Below the pieces are notes generated by a model. The model saw only the letters and a program-made list of their open reading frames with translations, ran no database searches and had not been told where the DNA came from. A DNA stretch of 64,000 nucleotides, from contig NZ_BAAGBE010000001.1 of NCBI RefSeq assembly GCF_047149785.1, positions 992,001 to 1,056,000 of the forward strand. Direction: 5' to 3'. A program made the position numbers and the translations under genes. Below, one piece after another: positions 36,272 through 45,239 of this stretch; positions within the stretch are counted from its first letter, which is position 1; every line of letters begins with the position of its first letter. Origin of the DNA: Nitrobacter sp047149785. GTDB taxonomy: Bacteria; Pseudomonadota; Alphaproteobacteria; Rhizobiales; Xanthobacteraceae.

Positions 36272-36570
36272 CGCCGGATGCTTTCAAGGCCAGCCTGACC
36301 AACGCGGAGCCGCCGCAGGGCGTTTCGGCGTCGCTCGCCGCGTTGTGGTGGGCCGCGAACGGCGACTGGAACAAGGCGCACGTCCTTGTGCAGTCGCAGG
36401 TCGGCGCGGAGGCGGCCTGGGTGCACGCCTATCTGCATCGGCTCGGCGGGCGCGAGATCGGCAACGCCGCCTACTGGTATCGCCGCGCCGACAAGCCGTT
36501 TGCGAAAGGCTCGTCCGAGGAGGAGTGGAACCAGATCGTCGCGGAATTGCTGGGCGGTGCGGGCGGCTAG
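36268..36570 (+). CDS. Conserved-looking 100-residue protein after gatA
   Basis: Start is one of three consecutive GTG codons; I take 36268, which overlaps the gatA stop (GTGA) and has GGAGG seven bases upstream. The protein is Trp-rich (AALWWAANGDWNKAH, AAWVHAYLHRL, AAYWYRRADKP) with a helical, Sel1-like character, and ends in ELLGGAGG. No signal or membrane segment. Its stop codon TAG comes from the start of a family A repeat. Function unknown. Confidence 0.7.
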   Translation: MTPDAFKASLTNAEPPQGVSASLAALWWAANGDWNKAHVLVQSQVGAEAAWVHAYLHRLGGREIGNAAYWYRRADKPFAKGSSEEEWNQIVAELLGGAGG

Positions 36571-36670
36571 AGCGTTTTCGGGCGAAGTGGCTACCGGTTC
36601 GCGTCAAGAAAACGCGTCAAATCAAAAATATAGAGCCCGCTTCTGATTCCATCAGAAGCGGAAAGGCTCT
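36569..36670 (+). repeat. Dispersed ~100-bp repeat, family A, copy 3
   Basis: Nearly identical to copy 2: AGAGCGTTTTCGGGCGAAGTGG, CTACCGGTTCGCGTC, AAGAAAACGCGTC, ATAGAGCCCGC, TTCTGATTCCATCAGAAGCGG, AAAGGCTCT. The TTCTGATTCCATCAGAA part is a perfect hairpin. The first two bases complete the stop codon of the upstream gene. Confidence 0.92.
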
Positions 36671-36749
36671 AACTTCGCGCAGAGTCCGGTCTGGCAGCAC
36701 TTTTAGCGATGCTCATCTTTGGCGGCATCGGCGGGGCAATTGCATAACC

Positions 36750-38129
36750 ATGCGTTCGGCATTCGCTATCATCGGACTGTGCGCGTTGCTGCTGGGTTGC
36801 GCGTCGATCCAGAATGCGCCGGTCAACCAGCCGGGCAGCAGCGCCAGTCTCGCGGGTCAGCTTCACGAAAACTTCGAGGAGCGCGCCGCGACCGACGACG
36901 ATCTGGTCGGGCTGTCGTTTTCGGGCGGCGGCACGCGCGCGGCGGCGTTTTCCTTCGGGGTTCTGGAAGAACTGGCGCAGATTCCGGCACGCGGCGGCGG
37001 CGCATCGATGCTGGACCGCATCGACTTCATTTCCGGCGTTTCGGGCGGATCGGTTACCGCGGCGTATTTCGGGTTGCGCAAGCGCGCGGCGCTGGCCGAC
37101 TTCCGCGAAAAGTTTCTGCTGCGCAATGCGGAGGAGGGGCTTCAGACCGACCTCAATCTTGCTACCCTCGGAAAGGCGTTCGCCGGCGGCATCAATGACT
37201 CAAGCGGCTTGCCGCGCTGGCTCGACGCCAACCTGTTTCATGGCGCGACCTTCGCCGACCTTCGCAAGACGGTGCGCCCGCGGGTGTGGATCAACGCCTC
37301 CGACATCTACAATCGCACGCCCTTTGTTTTCGGCGTGACCGCGTTCAGCGCGATGTGCAGCGATCTCGCGTCCTATCCGCTGGCGAATGCGGTAGCCGCC
37401 TCGGCCGCGGTGCCCGTCGCCTTCGCGCCGGTGGTGATCCAGACCTTTCCGGGGCGTTGCAAGGATCCGCTGCCGGCCTGGATCGTGAAAGCGCGCGATA
37501 ACCGCAACGCGCCGCCGATGCTGAGCGCGTTTGCAAAAGCGGTCAGCCGCTATCACGATGGTGAAATTCCCTACATCAAGTTGCTCGACGGCGGCCTGGT
37601 CGACAACTATGGCTTGTCCGGCTTCACCATCGCGCGGCTGTCGGCGAGCACGCCCTATGGACCGCTATCGCCCGATCAGGCCGTCAAGATACGGCGCGCA
37701 CTGTTTCTGGTGATTGACGCGAAGACCGGCGTTTCCGGCAACTGGATCAATACCGTGGAAGGCCCGAGCGGCGTCGACCTGGTCAAGGCGGCCGCGGACA
37801 CCGCGATCGATGCCAGCGTCGGCGCAGGCTACACCGCCTTCGAGCGAACCATGGGCGACTGGCAGACAGCGCTGATCCACTGGCGTTGCGGCCTGTCGGC
37901 GGCCGACCGCGCTCGTTACGGCGCGCGTCCGGGCTGGAATTGCCGCGATCTGAAATTGTTCGTCGGGAGGATCGGCTTCGATCAACTCGATCCTGCGCGC
38001 GCCGCCCGCCTGGAGGCCGTTCCGACCCGCTTTCATCTGCCGCCGCAACAGGTCGACGACGTGATCGCCGCCGGGCGCGACGCCTTGCGGGCGAGCCCGG
38101 CATTCCGCGCGTTTGCCGGCAGCATGTAA
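36750..38129 (+). CDS. Patatin-like phospholipase lipoprotein
   Basis: A 459-residue predicted lipoprotein (lipobox LLGC, Cys17) with a patatin-type Ser-Asp hydrolase domain. The oxyanion loop SGGGTRA is at 58-64, nucleophile Ser98 in GVSGGS, and the catalytic Asp280 in LDGGLVDNYG. Patatin proteins hydrolyse lipid acyl chains; an outer-membrane or periplasmic substrate is likely. Start chosen so that the lipoprotein signal is complete. It lies between gatA and gatB, but a 180-bp gap with a repeat separates it from gatA. Confidence 0.9.
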   Translation: MRSAFAIIGLCALLLGCASIQNAPVNQPGSSASLAGQLHENFEERAATDDDLVGLSFSGGGTRAAAFSFGVLEELAQIPARGGGASMLDRIDFISGVSGGSVTAAYFGLRKRAALADFREKFLLRNAEEGLQTDLNLATLGKAFAGGINDSSGLPRWLDANLFHGATFADLRKTVRPRVWINASDIYNRTPFVFGVTAFSAMCSDLASYPLANAVAASAAVPVAFAPVVIQTFPGRCKDPLPAWIVKARDNRNAPPMLSAFAKAVSRYHDGEIPYIKLLDGGLVDNYGLSGFTIARLSASTPYGPLSPDQAVKIRRALFLVIDAKTGVSGNWINTVEGPSGVDLVKAAADTAIDASVGAGYTAFERTMGDWQTALIHWRCGLSAADRARYGARPGWNCRDLKLFVGRIGFDQLDPARAARLEAVPTRFHLPPQQVDDVIAAGRDALRASPAFRAFAGSM

Positions 38130-38196
38130 GCGGGCGCGTGTAGCATGCACAAAGACGGGGGTTTTCCCGTCGCAATCCCCGAGGTAAAAACCGCGC

Positions 38197-39681
38197 ATGA
38201 ACGCACCCGTCAAACCGTCGAACCTGATCAAGGGCGCCACCGGCGAATGGGAGATCGTGATCGGGCTCGAAGTCCATGCCCAGGTCACTTCCAACGCAAA
38301 GTTGTTCTCCGGTGCCTCGACCGCCTTCGGCGGCGACCCCAACAGCCATGTCTCGCTGGTCGATGCGGCCATGCCTGGCATGCTGCCGGTCATCAACGAG
38401 GAGTGCGTCCGGCAGGCGGTGCGGACCGGACTGGGGTTGAATGCGCGGATCAATTTGCGCTCGGTGTTCGACCGCAAGAACTATTTCTATCCCGACCTGC
38501 CGCAGGGCTATCAGATCAGCCAATACAAGTCGCCGATCGTCGGCGAAGGCGAGGTCGTGGTCGATCTGGCGGACGGCGGAAGCATCGCGGTCGGGATCGA
38601 GCGGCTGCACCTCGAACAGGACGCCGGCAAGTCGCTGCACGACCAGCATGCCGGCATGAGCGCGATCGATCTGAACCGTTCGGGCGTTGCGCTGATGGAA
38701 ATCGTCTCCAAGCCCGATATGCGTTCGTCGGAACAGGCCAGGGCCTATGTGACGAAACTGCGGACGATCCTGCGCTATCTCGGCACCTGTGACGGCGACA
38801 TGGAGAAGGGCAGCCTGCGCGCCGACGTCAACGTCTCGGTGCGCCGGCCCGGCGAACCCTTCGGCACCCGCTGCGAGATCAAGAACGTCAATTCCATCCG
38901 CTTCATCGGTCAGGCGATCGAACATGAGGCGCGGCGCCAGATCGGCATCCTCGAGGACGGCGGCAGCATCGACCAGGAAACCCGGCTGTTCGATCCCGAC
39001 AAGGGCGAGACCCGCGCGATGCGCTCCAAGGAAGAGGCGCACGACTACCGCTATTTCCCGGACCCCGACCTGCTGCCGCTGGAATTCTCGCAAGGCTTCG
39101 TCGAGGCGCTGAAGGCCGACCTGCCGGAATTGCCCGATCAGAAGAAGACGCGCTTCATCGGCGACTTCGGCCTGACGCCATATGACGCCGCCGTGCTGGT
39201 CGGCGAGCATGAGAGCGCCGACTTCTACGAGGCGGTGCTGGCCGGGCTTGGGAATGCGCGCCGCGACGGAAAGCTGGCTGCCAACTGGGTGATCAACGAA
39301 CTGTTCGGGCGACTCAACAAGGAGAGCCGGGGCATCGCTGCGTCGCCGGTCTCGGCATCGCAGCTCGCCGCTGTCGTGGACCTGATCGGCGAGGGGACCA
39401 TTTCCGGCAAGATCGCCAAGGATCTGTTCGAGATCCTCTGGACCGAGGGCGGCGATCCGCGGACGCTGGTCGAAGCGCGCGGGATGAAGCAGGTTACCGA
39501 CGTGGGCGCGATCGAGAAGGCAGTCGATGACATCGTCTTCGCCAATCCGGACAAGGCCGCTCAGGTTCGCGACAAGCCGCAGATGATCGGCTGGTTCGTC
39601 GGTCAGGTGATGAAGGCGTCCGGCGGCAAGGCCAATCCGCAAACCGTGAACGATCTGCTCAAGGCGAAGCTCGGTCTGTAA
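38197..39681 (+). CDS. gatB: Glu/Asp-tRNA amidotransferase subunit B
   Basis: tRNA-binding and kinase subunit of GatCAB, 494 residues. EWEIVIGLEVHAQVTSNAKLFSGAS is the classic start; YFYPDLPQGYQISQY, VDLNRSG-like IDLNRSGVALMEIVS, and the YqeY-like C-terminal helical domain ending NDLLKAKLGL complete it. It follows the patatin gene by 67 bases. With gatC and gatA upstream it supplies a complete amidotransferase in one region. Confidence 0.96.
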   Translation: MNAPVKPSNLIKGATGEWEIVIGLEVHAQVTSNAKLFSGASTAFGGDPNSHVSLVDAAMPGMLPVINEECVRQAVRTGLGLNARINLRSVFDRKNYFYPDLPQGYQISQYKSPIVGEGEVVVDLADGGSIAVGIERLHLEQDAGKSLHDQHAGMSAIDLNRSGVALMEIVSKPDMRSSEQARAYVTKLRTILRYLGTCDGDMEKGSLRADVNVSVRRPGEPFGTRCEIKNVNSIRFIGQAIEHEARRQIGILEDGGSIDQETRLFDPDKGETRAMRSKEEAHDYRYFPDPDLLPLEFSQGFVEALKADLPELPDQKKTRFIGDFGLTPYDAAVLVGEHESADFYEAVLAGLGNARRDGKLAANWVINELFGRLNKESRGIAASPVSASQLAAVVDLIGEGTISGKIAKDLFEILWTEGGDPRTLVEARGMKQVTDVGAIEKAVDDIVFANPDKAAQVRDKPQMIGWFVGQVMKASGGKANPQTVNDLLKAKLGL

Positions 39682-40386
39682 CGGTCTTAGGCGGCGGCCA
39701 ACCAGCGCTTCAACTCCGTTTGCGCCTGCATTCTACGAGGTCTGTCGGCATCGGCGCGGTGGGTGCTTGCGCGGGCGGTCCGGCGTTACCGGGTTGTCCG
39801 GACGGGCACCTTGCGGAACGCGAAAAAGATATCAGCCAGCGCCACGCTTCGTCGTTGCGTTGAAACGACAGTCGCGCATGCGTGTGCTGGAAGCTCCGTC
39901 GCCGCTCGGCAGTGGGGACGCGATAGCCGGACCGTTTTCTGCGAATCGGATTTTCGCGATTCGCAGAAAGCGGATATTCACCGGCGCCGAACCGTGACTT
40001 CCAAATCCATCATGAAAATATTTTTATTGCCAAAAGCTGCGACTCGGAGTCCGCAGCAGTAGCTCGGTTCACCGGCACAGCGACTCGACGTATGCGCGTG
40101 ACGCACCTGCCGCTCATTCCAGACATGCAGAATGTCGCTGCGGCGCAGCCACTTTATGAAATCTTGACAGTCTCCGGCGCAGGTTTTTCACTGCTTGCTT
40201 GCCTCGCCAACCGGCGAATCCGCGCTTCGTCGCGAAACGTGCCGCGGTCTCACCCGCATGTTGCATCAACACTTCCTTAAGCGGGACACTGTTTTTTTCA
40301 ATGTGTTGGTGTATTCGAAGGATGTGCATTTCGATTCCCGAGTGCACGAAAGCGACTAAGCCATCTCACTAACCCTGGAGGGCAAC
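39682..40386. other. 705-bp gap with no convincing gene
   Basis: Between gatB and the lysine-rich peptide. I see no frame with both a ribosome site and plausible protein sequence. At 39689-39760 the minus strand ends in a short coding-like piece (MQAQTELKRWLAAA, then stop) that could be the tail of a lost gene. A TTGACA at 40164-40169 might be a -35 element for the peptide gene, but the matching -10 is poor. Its base composition is less GC-rich than its neighbours. Confidence 0.5.
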
Positions 40387-40494
40387 ATGGCCAAGAAGGC
40401 GAAGAAGGCAAAGGCGAAGAAGGCAAAGAAGGCGAAGAGCGCGGTGAAGAAGACTGCGAAGAAGACCCGCAAGGTCGCCAAGAAGAAGAAGTAA
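40387..40494 (+). CDS. 35-residue lysine-rich histone H1-like peptide
   Basis: Begins MAKKAKKAKAKKAKKAKSA and ends KKKK; 19 of 35 residues are lysine and nine alanine. A perfect GGAGG lies six bases upstream of the ATG. It has the composition of bacterial histone H1-like tails and of nucleoid- or RNA-binding peptides in rhizobia, but no folded domain. A hairpin (40511-40532) follows the stop without a T-run. DNA or RNA binding is inferred from charge only. Confidence 0.75.
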   Translation: MAKKAKKAKAKKAKKAKSAVKKTAKKTRKVAKKKK

Positions 40495-41031
40495 GCTCGC
40501 GTTATGGAATCGCCGGCAGCTTGATGCCGGCGACGTCGCAAGAGCCGAAGAGAGTTTGTTTTCCAAGAGCAGATTTTCAATCCAGGCTCCGGTCGACGAG
40601 AGAGGGTGTCGGCGAGACATCAGGTCAAACGGTCGGATCGTCGGTTGCGAAATTCCCGTGACAACCGGTCCGAAGGAAGATCCCGGTTCCATAGGGGGTC
40701 TTCGTTCGATGCGGACGTCAATGTCCGCAATCATCAGCGGCCTCGGCTGCGGTGAGAGTTGGTCCTGACGTGTTCACCGACGCCCTCGTCCTGCCGCCGG
40801 CGTGGCTCAGCCCCGGTGTTGCTGTTTCCCCATCTTTTGAATCGCTGCCGTCGTTGCCGTGACCGCGGTTTTCACGACGTTGCCAGAGCATTTTCGCTCC
40901 TGATGGAATCAGAAGCGGGCTCTATGATTTTGATTTGACGCGTTTTCTTGACGCGAACCGGCATCCGCTTCGCTCGAAAACGCTCTAGGATCATCTGGGC
41001 ATGGTCAACGCCCGTGACGGGCCCAGCCGCC
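40495..41031. other. 537-bp gap with one repeat and one hairpin
   Basis: Contains CGCCGGC-loop-GCCGGCG at 40511-40532 just past the lysine-rich gene, and the inverted family A copy 4 (40885-40986). The rest (40535-40880) shows no convincing frame. Confidence 0.5.
40885..40986 (-). repeat. Dispersed ~100-bp repeat, family A, copy 4 (inverted)
   Basis: Read on the minus strand: AGAGCGTTTTCGAGCGAAGCGG, CCGGTTCGCGTC, AAGAAAACGCGTC, AAAATCATAGAGCCCGC, TTCTGATTCCATCAGGAGCG. Same unit length (102 bp) as copy 3 but opposite orientation. Confidence 0.92.
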
Positions 41032-41397
41032 TCAAGCCGTCACGTAGACGAGGAGCACGACAAAGCCGCTGATCGCGAGCGTGGCGTGAATGCCGATCAG
41101 CGTGCCCGAGAGCCGCCGCTTGCGAAGGCGCGCTGAAAAGAGGACAGAGCCGACGACGGCTGCCAGCGCGATCAGCACGGCTGCAATCATGCCGAACGAG
41201 CCGGCCCCCTGATCGAGCCCGCGAGGCGGCCCACGCAAGGCGAGACCGAGACAGCCGAGACCGCCGATGGCCACCAGTCCGTGCAATGCCGCCAGCCGCC
41301 AGGACGGCGCTGCAGCGCCTTCAGGCATATACATAACCGCAAGCACAGAGCCCAGCAGCACGGCAATTCCGAGGATGGTGAAAGCGGTGATCAGCAC
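41032..41397 (-). CDS. Small membrane protein, unknown function
   Basis: A 121-residue protein with four predicted membrane helices (VLITAFTILGIAVLLGSVLA, HGLVAIGGLGCLGLAL, MIAAVLIALAAVVGSVLF, IHATLAISGFVVLLVYV). I chose the GTG at 41397 because AAAGGGG lies upstream. The segment between helices 3 and 4 is basic (RLRKRRLSG). It resembles small DUF-type inner-membrane proteins with a histidine in the last helix, but I cannot name the family. Confidence 0.65.
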   Translation of the reverse strand: MLITAFTILGIAVLLGSVLAVMYMPEGAAAPSWRLAALHGLVAIGGLGCLGLALRGPPRGLDQGAGSFGMIAAVLIALAAVVGSVLFSARLRKRRLSGTLIGIHATLAISGFVVLLVYVTA

Positions 41398-41947
41398 TGG
41401 CTCAACCCCTTTTATAGTCTCGCCTCGATATATGATTCCTGAACGGCGCTTATCGCATGCCAGAAAAGCTATCAGAACCATCAAACTCGCAGATCAGGAC
41501 ATCTTCAGAAAGTGACCGCGGAATACCGCTTACGAAGGCGAAGCTCCAGATTATTGTTTTGATGCGCTTTCTTCACGCGGTATTCATCCTCGGGCCAAGC
41601 CCGGGGACATGCTTCGCTCAAAAACGCCATAGTTCTGCGCCTCTGCCGGATCGGGCACGATACCGGCTCCGGCGATGGTTAGCGGTTTGCCAAACACGAC
41701 GGTAAACCGAATTCCGTGAAATCAGGAAAGCCCCCGTCGAACAAAGGCTTTTTCGATTCCGTGTGTTGCTCCCGCACGGAGCGTTCACCTTCGATTCATT
41801 GCGATGCTTAAACTGCTCTTCAAATTTTACCGCCATGGTCTGCGCGTCTGGACGGCACGCCGGCGAACGGCGGTCGGGACCAGCGGGGCGACGACAAGTG
41901 GATGGGGCCGCGCTCGGAGCAGGGCGGTTATAAAAAGGAACAGAGGG
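41398..41947. other. 550-bp gap with a repeat and a possible gene remnant
   Basis: Holds the inverted partial family A copy (41541-41628). Next to it, at about 41630-41720 on the minus strand, is a startless stretch of protein-like sequence (FGKPLTIAGAGIVPDPAEA) that runs into the repeat and stops there, probably a leftover of a broken gene. A longer frame from ATG 41804 leads into the Sel1-like gene. Confidence 0.5.
41541..41628 (-). repeat. Dispersed repeat, family A, partial copy with nested hairpin module
   Basis: Minus strand: GCGTTTTTGAGCGAAGCATG, TCCCCGGGCTTGGCCCGAGGATG, AATACCGCGTGAAGAAAGCGCATC, then degenerate sequence. The TCCTCGGGC/GCCCGAGGA-type hairpin is an extra module that copies 1-4 lack and copy 5 (48671) has. 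The right-hand hairpin is missing. Confidence 0.75.
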
Positions 41948-42214
41948 ATGTTTCAGGGGCATATCGATCTCGACACGGCGGCGCCGGTGGATGCCGGCAC
42001 CATTCAGGATATTCTGTTCGAGCGCGGCCTGTACTGGGCCAGCGGCCGGGCCGGTCTGGTCGACCTGGTGGCCGCGCATAAATGGTTCAACCTCGCGGCG
42101 GTCAAGGGCCACGCCGAAGCGATTGCGATGCGCCGGGAAGTCGCGGCGCTCATGTCCGAGGCCGAGATCGTCGCGGCGCAACGCGATGCGCGAGCCTGGA
42201 TGACCGTGCATTGA
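41948..42214 (+). CDS. Sel1-repeat-like small protein
   Basis: An 88-residue protein whose centre (FERGLYWASG, LVDLVAAHKWFNLAAVKGHAEAIAMR) matches a single Sel1-like TPR repeat (AHKWFNLAA-x-GH). I took the ATG at 41948 with AGAGGG just upstream; the frame continues to ATG 41804 with an Arg-rich segment that could be an N-terminal extension. Such small Sel1 proteins are found in many rhizobia without known role. Confidence 0.7.
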   Translation: MFQGHIDLDTAAPVDAGTIQDILFERGLYWASGRAGLVDLVAAHKWFNLAAVKGHAEAIAMRREVAALMSEAEIVAAQRDARAWMTVH

Positions 42215-42390
42215 TCAGCCGCCGGAGCAACGTCAGCTCTCGCGAGCGAGCCGAATGCTTTCACGCCGCCGCGAAGAAGCTGACCCGGTACGCGCGGCCG
42301 AACCAATTCGTCTGGGGGACGAGCGGCGGATTGACCTTGCTCTGAACGAGCCGAGCTTGTTGCCACAGGGTTTCGTCTGCCGCGCGTTCG

Positions 42391-43242
42391 TCATCTGGCC
42401 GCGACGTCTTCAAGCAGCGCCTCGGCCGCGAGCTTGCCGAGCGCATTGCCGGCCAGCGGGCTGTCCCCGGTGATCAGCCTGCGGTCCTTATGCACGGCGC
42501 CGGAAATGTCGTCGTTCAATATCCTGAAGCCGAGCGTCTTCAGCTTTTCGCCGAACTTCCACGTCAGGTGGCCGGGCATGTAGCCGATATCGGGCGTCTT
42601 CTCGTCGAGCGCATCGGGGAAGGCGCAGATCTCGTAACCGCGATAGATGTCGCTGTCGCCGACCGCGAGGAAGGCCGCGGGTCCGTGGCAGAGCGAGATT
42701 ACGAATCTGTCGTTCGCCGCCGCCCATTTCAGAACGGCGCCGACGTCCCTGCTTTCGGGCAGGCCGATCAGCGCGCCATGCCCGCCCGGAATGAAGATCG
42801 CGGCATAGCCGTCGAGCCCCCGCGAGATGACTTCGGACAGCGTCAGGGGCTGCTTGAACTGAGGACGATATTTGGCGAAGAAGCCCTTCACCTCCGCATC
42901 CTCTGACGGCATCGCCCAGTATTCGAACTTTACCGGATTGCCCGACACTGTCGCCACGTCGAAGCCGAAGCCGGCCTTGTCGAGATGGTACATCGGCAGC
43001 AGCGTCTCCACCGGGTGGTTGCCGGTTGAGAAGAAACTGCCATTGTCGGTGAGCAGGTAGCGCTCGTCGGCGCCGATCATCAGCACCTTCTTGCCGCCCT
43101 GATAGCGTGTCGGATAATCAGCGTCGTTCAGGTCCGATTTCGGCGAGGTGAACTGGCTCAGCGAATAGCTTGAGGGAAAGAACGCATTGTCCTCCGCCGG
43201 GTCGGGTTGCGGTTTCTTGTCGGAAACATTCTGATCGGACAT
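42391..43242 (-). CDS. hchA: HchA-like DJ-1/PfpI protein (glyoxalase III / Hsp31)
   Basis: A 283-residue protein of the Hsp31 group. The nucleophile elbow is SLCHGPAAF with the conserved Cys, preceded by the conserved Glu region and FIPGGHGA; the long N-terminal part (SSYSLSQFTSPKSDL, NHPVETLLPMYHLDKAGF) is diagnostic of HchA over smaller PfpI proteins. HchA converts methylglyoxal to lactate without cofactor and acts as a holding chaperone. Start at 43242 (MSDQNVSDKK). Confidence 0.92.
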   Translation of the reverse strand: MSDQNVSDKKPQPDPAEDNAFFPSSYSLSQFTSPKSDLNDADYPTRYQGGKKVLMIGADERYLLTDNGSFFSTGNHPVETLLPMYHLDKAGFGFDVATVSGNPVKFEYWAMPSEDAEVKGFFAKYRPQFKQPLTLSEVISRGLDGYAAIFIPGGHGALIGLPESRDVGAVLKWAAANDRFVISLCHGPAAFLAVGDSDIYRGYEICAFPDALDEKTPDIGYMPGHLTWKFGEKLKTLGFRILNDDISGAVHKDRRLITGDSPLAGNALGKLAAEALLEDVAAR

Positions 43243-43542
43243 GGGCTGCCTCGCTGATTTCAATCTCGCGGCGACAAAACTAACGCACCAGACAGCTCAA
43301 TTGAATGGGGTTTTCCTTCAACGCGTGACCGGCGACCGAATTTCAAGCAACCGTGAAATCGGCGGATCAGCATTCAGCTTTGCCAAGATGGCGAGTCGCG
43401 ACGATCATTGCGTTTGCGTCAGGCCCTATGATGGCATCGCTTACGGAACGGCTTGAAAGCGGCGTAGAGTGCCGTTGGTCTTCTTACGGGTATAAGCGGA
43501 TTGCGCCCAAGCGCTGATATCATGACGGGGAGTTGTTCCAAG

Positions 43543-43890
43543 ATGGCCGTCACCAGGATCGTTGCTAATCTCGCCGCGCCGGACCCGATGGCACTGGCGA
43601 AGTTTTATCAGGAGGTTTTCGAACTCGACCTACCTTTTGATATGGGTTGGATCGCCTTTTTGAGCCGAGACACAACTCAGAAAATCGAATTGCACACCGC
43701 CTCTGAAGGAGGCTCCGGCACAGAGCTACCTGTCATTTCCATCGGCGTGGACGATCTTGAGGCCACCGAGACTGCCGTTCGCGCCGCCGGGGCGGAAGTG
43801 GTTTACGGCCCGGTCAAGGAGAGCTGGGGACTTCGCCGTTTCTTTTTCCGCGACCCGGCCGGAAATCTCGTGAATGTTGTCGACAGCTAA
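43543..43890 (+). CDS. VOC (glyoxalase/bleomycin-resistance) family protein
   Basis: A 115-residue VOC-fold protein: VTRIVANLAAPDPMALAKFYQEVFELDL at the start, IGVDDLEATETAVRAAGAEVVYGPV, and RRFFFRDPAGNLVNVVDS at the end. The first metal ligand His is absent (IVANLAA), so metal dependence and activity are uncertain. Start at 43543 (MAVTRIV). It stands alone; preceding 300 bases (43243-43542) contain nothing I can identify. Confidence 0.85.
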   Translation: MAVTRIVANLAAPDPMALAKFYQEVFELDLPFDMGWIAFLSRDTTQKIELHTASEGGSGTELPVISIGVDDLEATETAVRAAGAEVVYGPVKESWGLRRFFFRDPAGNLVNVVDS

Positions 43891-44074
43891 GTCCGTTACC
43901 CAAACAGCGTCTTGCGCCCGGCGGTTCTCAGTGCCGTTTGGTGCGAATGCGTTGATCGGCGAAAGCATCGCGCCATAGAGGGTAACCGGCGGCAAGTGGC
44001 GGGCGGAAAGCGATGAAACGGGGAACTACGTTTACGCTATAGCCCTCATAAGGAAGCGCGGCCGACTGGCTCTC

Positions 44075-45163
44075 TCACGCCACACCAATGAGGTGAATGA
44101 GCCCGAGGCTGATCAATCCTAGGACAATCAGCGACAGGGTGACCGCACCCGTCACCCTTAGCCCCGCCTTCGCCACGGCCCGGATATCGACGCCAAGCCC
44201 GAGAGCTGCCATCGAAACCGTGGTGAGCAGATTGGCGACGAGGGCAGTCGGCTTCAAAACGGCGCTCGGGATCAATCCGGCGGTGCGAATGCCAGCGACG
44301 ACAAGAAAGCCGACGATGAACCAGGGTACAAGCTGGTGGAGAGCCGGCCTTCCTGCCTTTGGCCGATCGCCTGCCGTCACCTGCGGCGCCGGTTCGTCCG
44401 ATTCCTCACGCAGTTTGGAAGCCAGAAGGGACATCAGAAGAACGACAGGGCCGAGCATCAGGACTCGCACGAGCTTGACGACCGTTCCCACCTGATTGCT
44501 GAGAGCCCCGATCGGCAATGTCGCGGCGAGAACTTGCGGCACGGCATAGACCGTAAGCCCTGCCAAGACGCCATACTGCGTCAGTGACATCTGCAAGAGC
44601 GGCACCAGCAACGGCAGGAGAAGCACGACGATCACGCCGAGCACGGCTGTGAAGGCGATCGACGAAGCAACGTCCTCTCCGTCTGCGCCAATGACGGGAG
44701 CCACGGCCGCGATTGCGGAGTTGCCGCAGATCGAGTTGCCGCAGGCGACGAGGATCGCCATTCGGCGCGGCAGCCCAAGCGCCCGGCTTATCCCGTAGCT
44801 CGTCGCGATCGCGACGACGACGACGATCGCGATGCCGGCGATCAGCTCCGGTCCGATCGCCAGAACCGCACGCACGCTCACCGACGCGCCCAGAAGCACG
44901 ACTGCGATCTCAAGCAAAGTCTTGGCGCTGAAGTCGATCCCGTAGTGCCATGCGCGCGACGGCGTCCAGACGCTTCGTATCGCGACCCCAAGGAGGATGG
45001 CAAAGACCAGCGCCTCCAGCCAGGGACGACCGGCAATCCCGATTTCGACGGCCTCAAGCAGATATGCCAAAGCCGTGACGAGAATGCAGAGTGCGATTCC
45101 GGGAAGCAGGCGAAGCAGCGCCGGGATGATTGAACGCGTCTCGGCGGGGTTTTGATCGAGCAT
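44075..45163 (-). CDS. YeiH/UPF0324 putative sulfate-type exporter
   Basis: A 362-residue membrane protein with about ten segments. SAKTLLEIAVVLLGASVSVR and ACGNSICGNSAIAAVAPVIGADGEDVASSIA are the UPF0324 hallmarks. E. coli YeiH is paired with the LysR regulator YeiE exactly as here, and related proteins have been proposed to export sulfite, sulfate or taurine-derived anions. The substrate remains inference. Divergent from the regulator gene. Confidence 0.9.
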   Translation of the reverse strand: MLDQNPAETRSIIPALLRLLPGIALCILVTALAYLLEAVEIGIAGRPWLEALVFAILLGVAIRSVWTPSRAWHYGIDFSAKTLLEIAVVLLGASVSVRAVLAIGPELIAGIAIVVVVAIATSYGISRALGLPRRMAILVACGNSICGNSAIAAVAPVIGADGEDVASSIAFTAVLGVIVVLLLPLLVPLLQMSLTQYGVLAGLTVYAVPQVLAATLPIGALSNQVGTVVKLVRVLMLGPVVLLMSLLASKLREESDEPAPQVTAGDRPKAGRPALHQLVPWFIVGFLVVAGIRTAGLIPSAVLKPTALVANLLTTVSMAALGLGVDIRAVAKAGLRVTGAVTLSLIVLGLISLGLIHLIGVA

Positions 45164-45239
45164 GGTCCTTCTCCCTTGAGAGCGACCTTGCTTGAGAACG
45201 ACTATTTAATCTATTTTAACGTGATGCACATTTCATTCG

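Noticed and set aside
37783..39642. Open frame of 619 codons antisense to gatB and patatin
   Set aside because: Shadow frame; gatB is unmistakable on the other strand.
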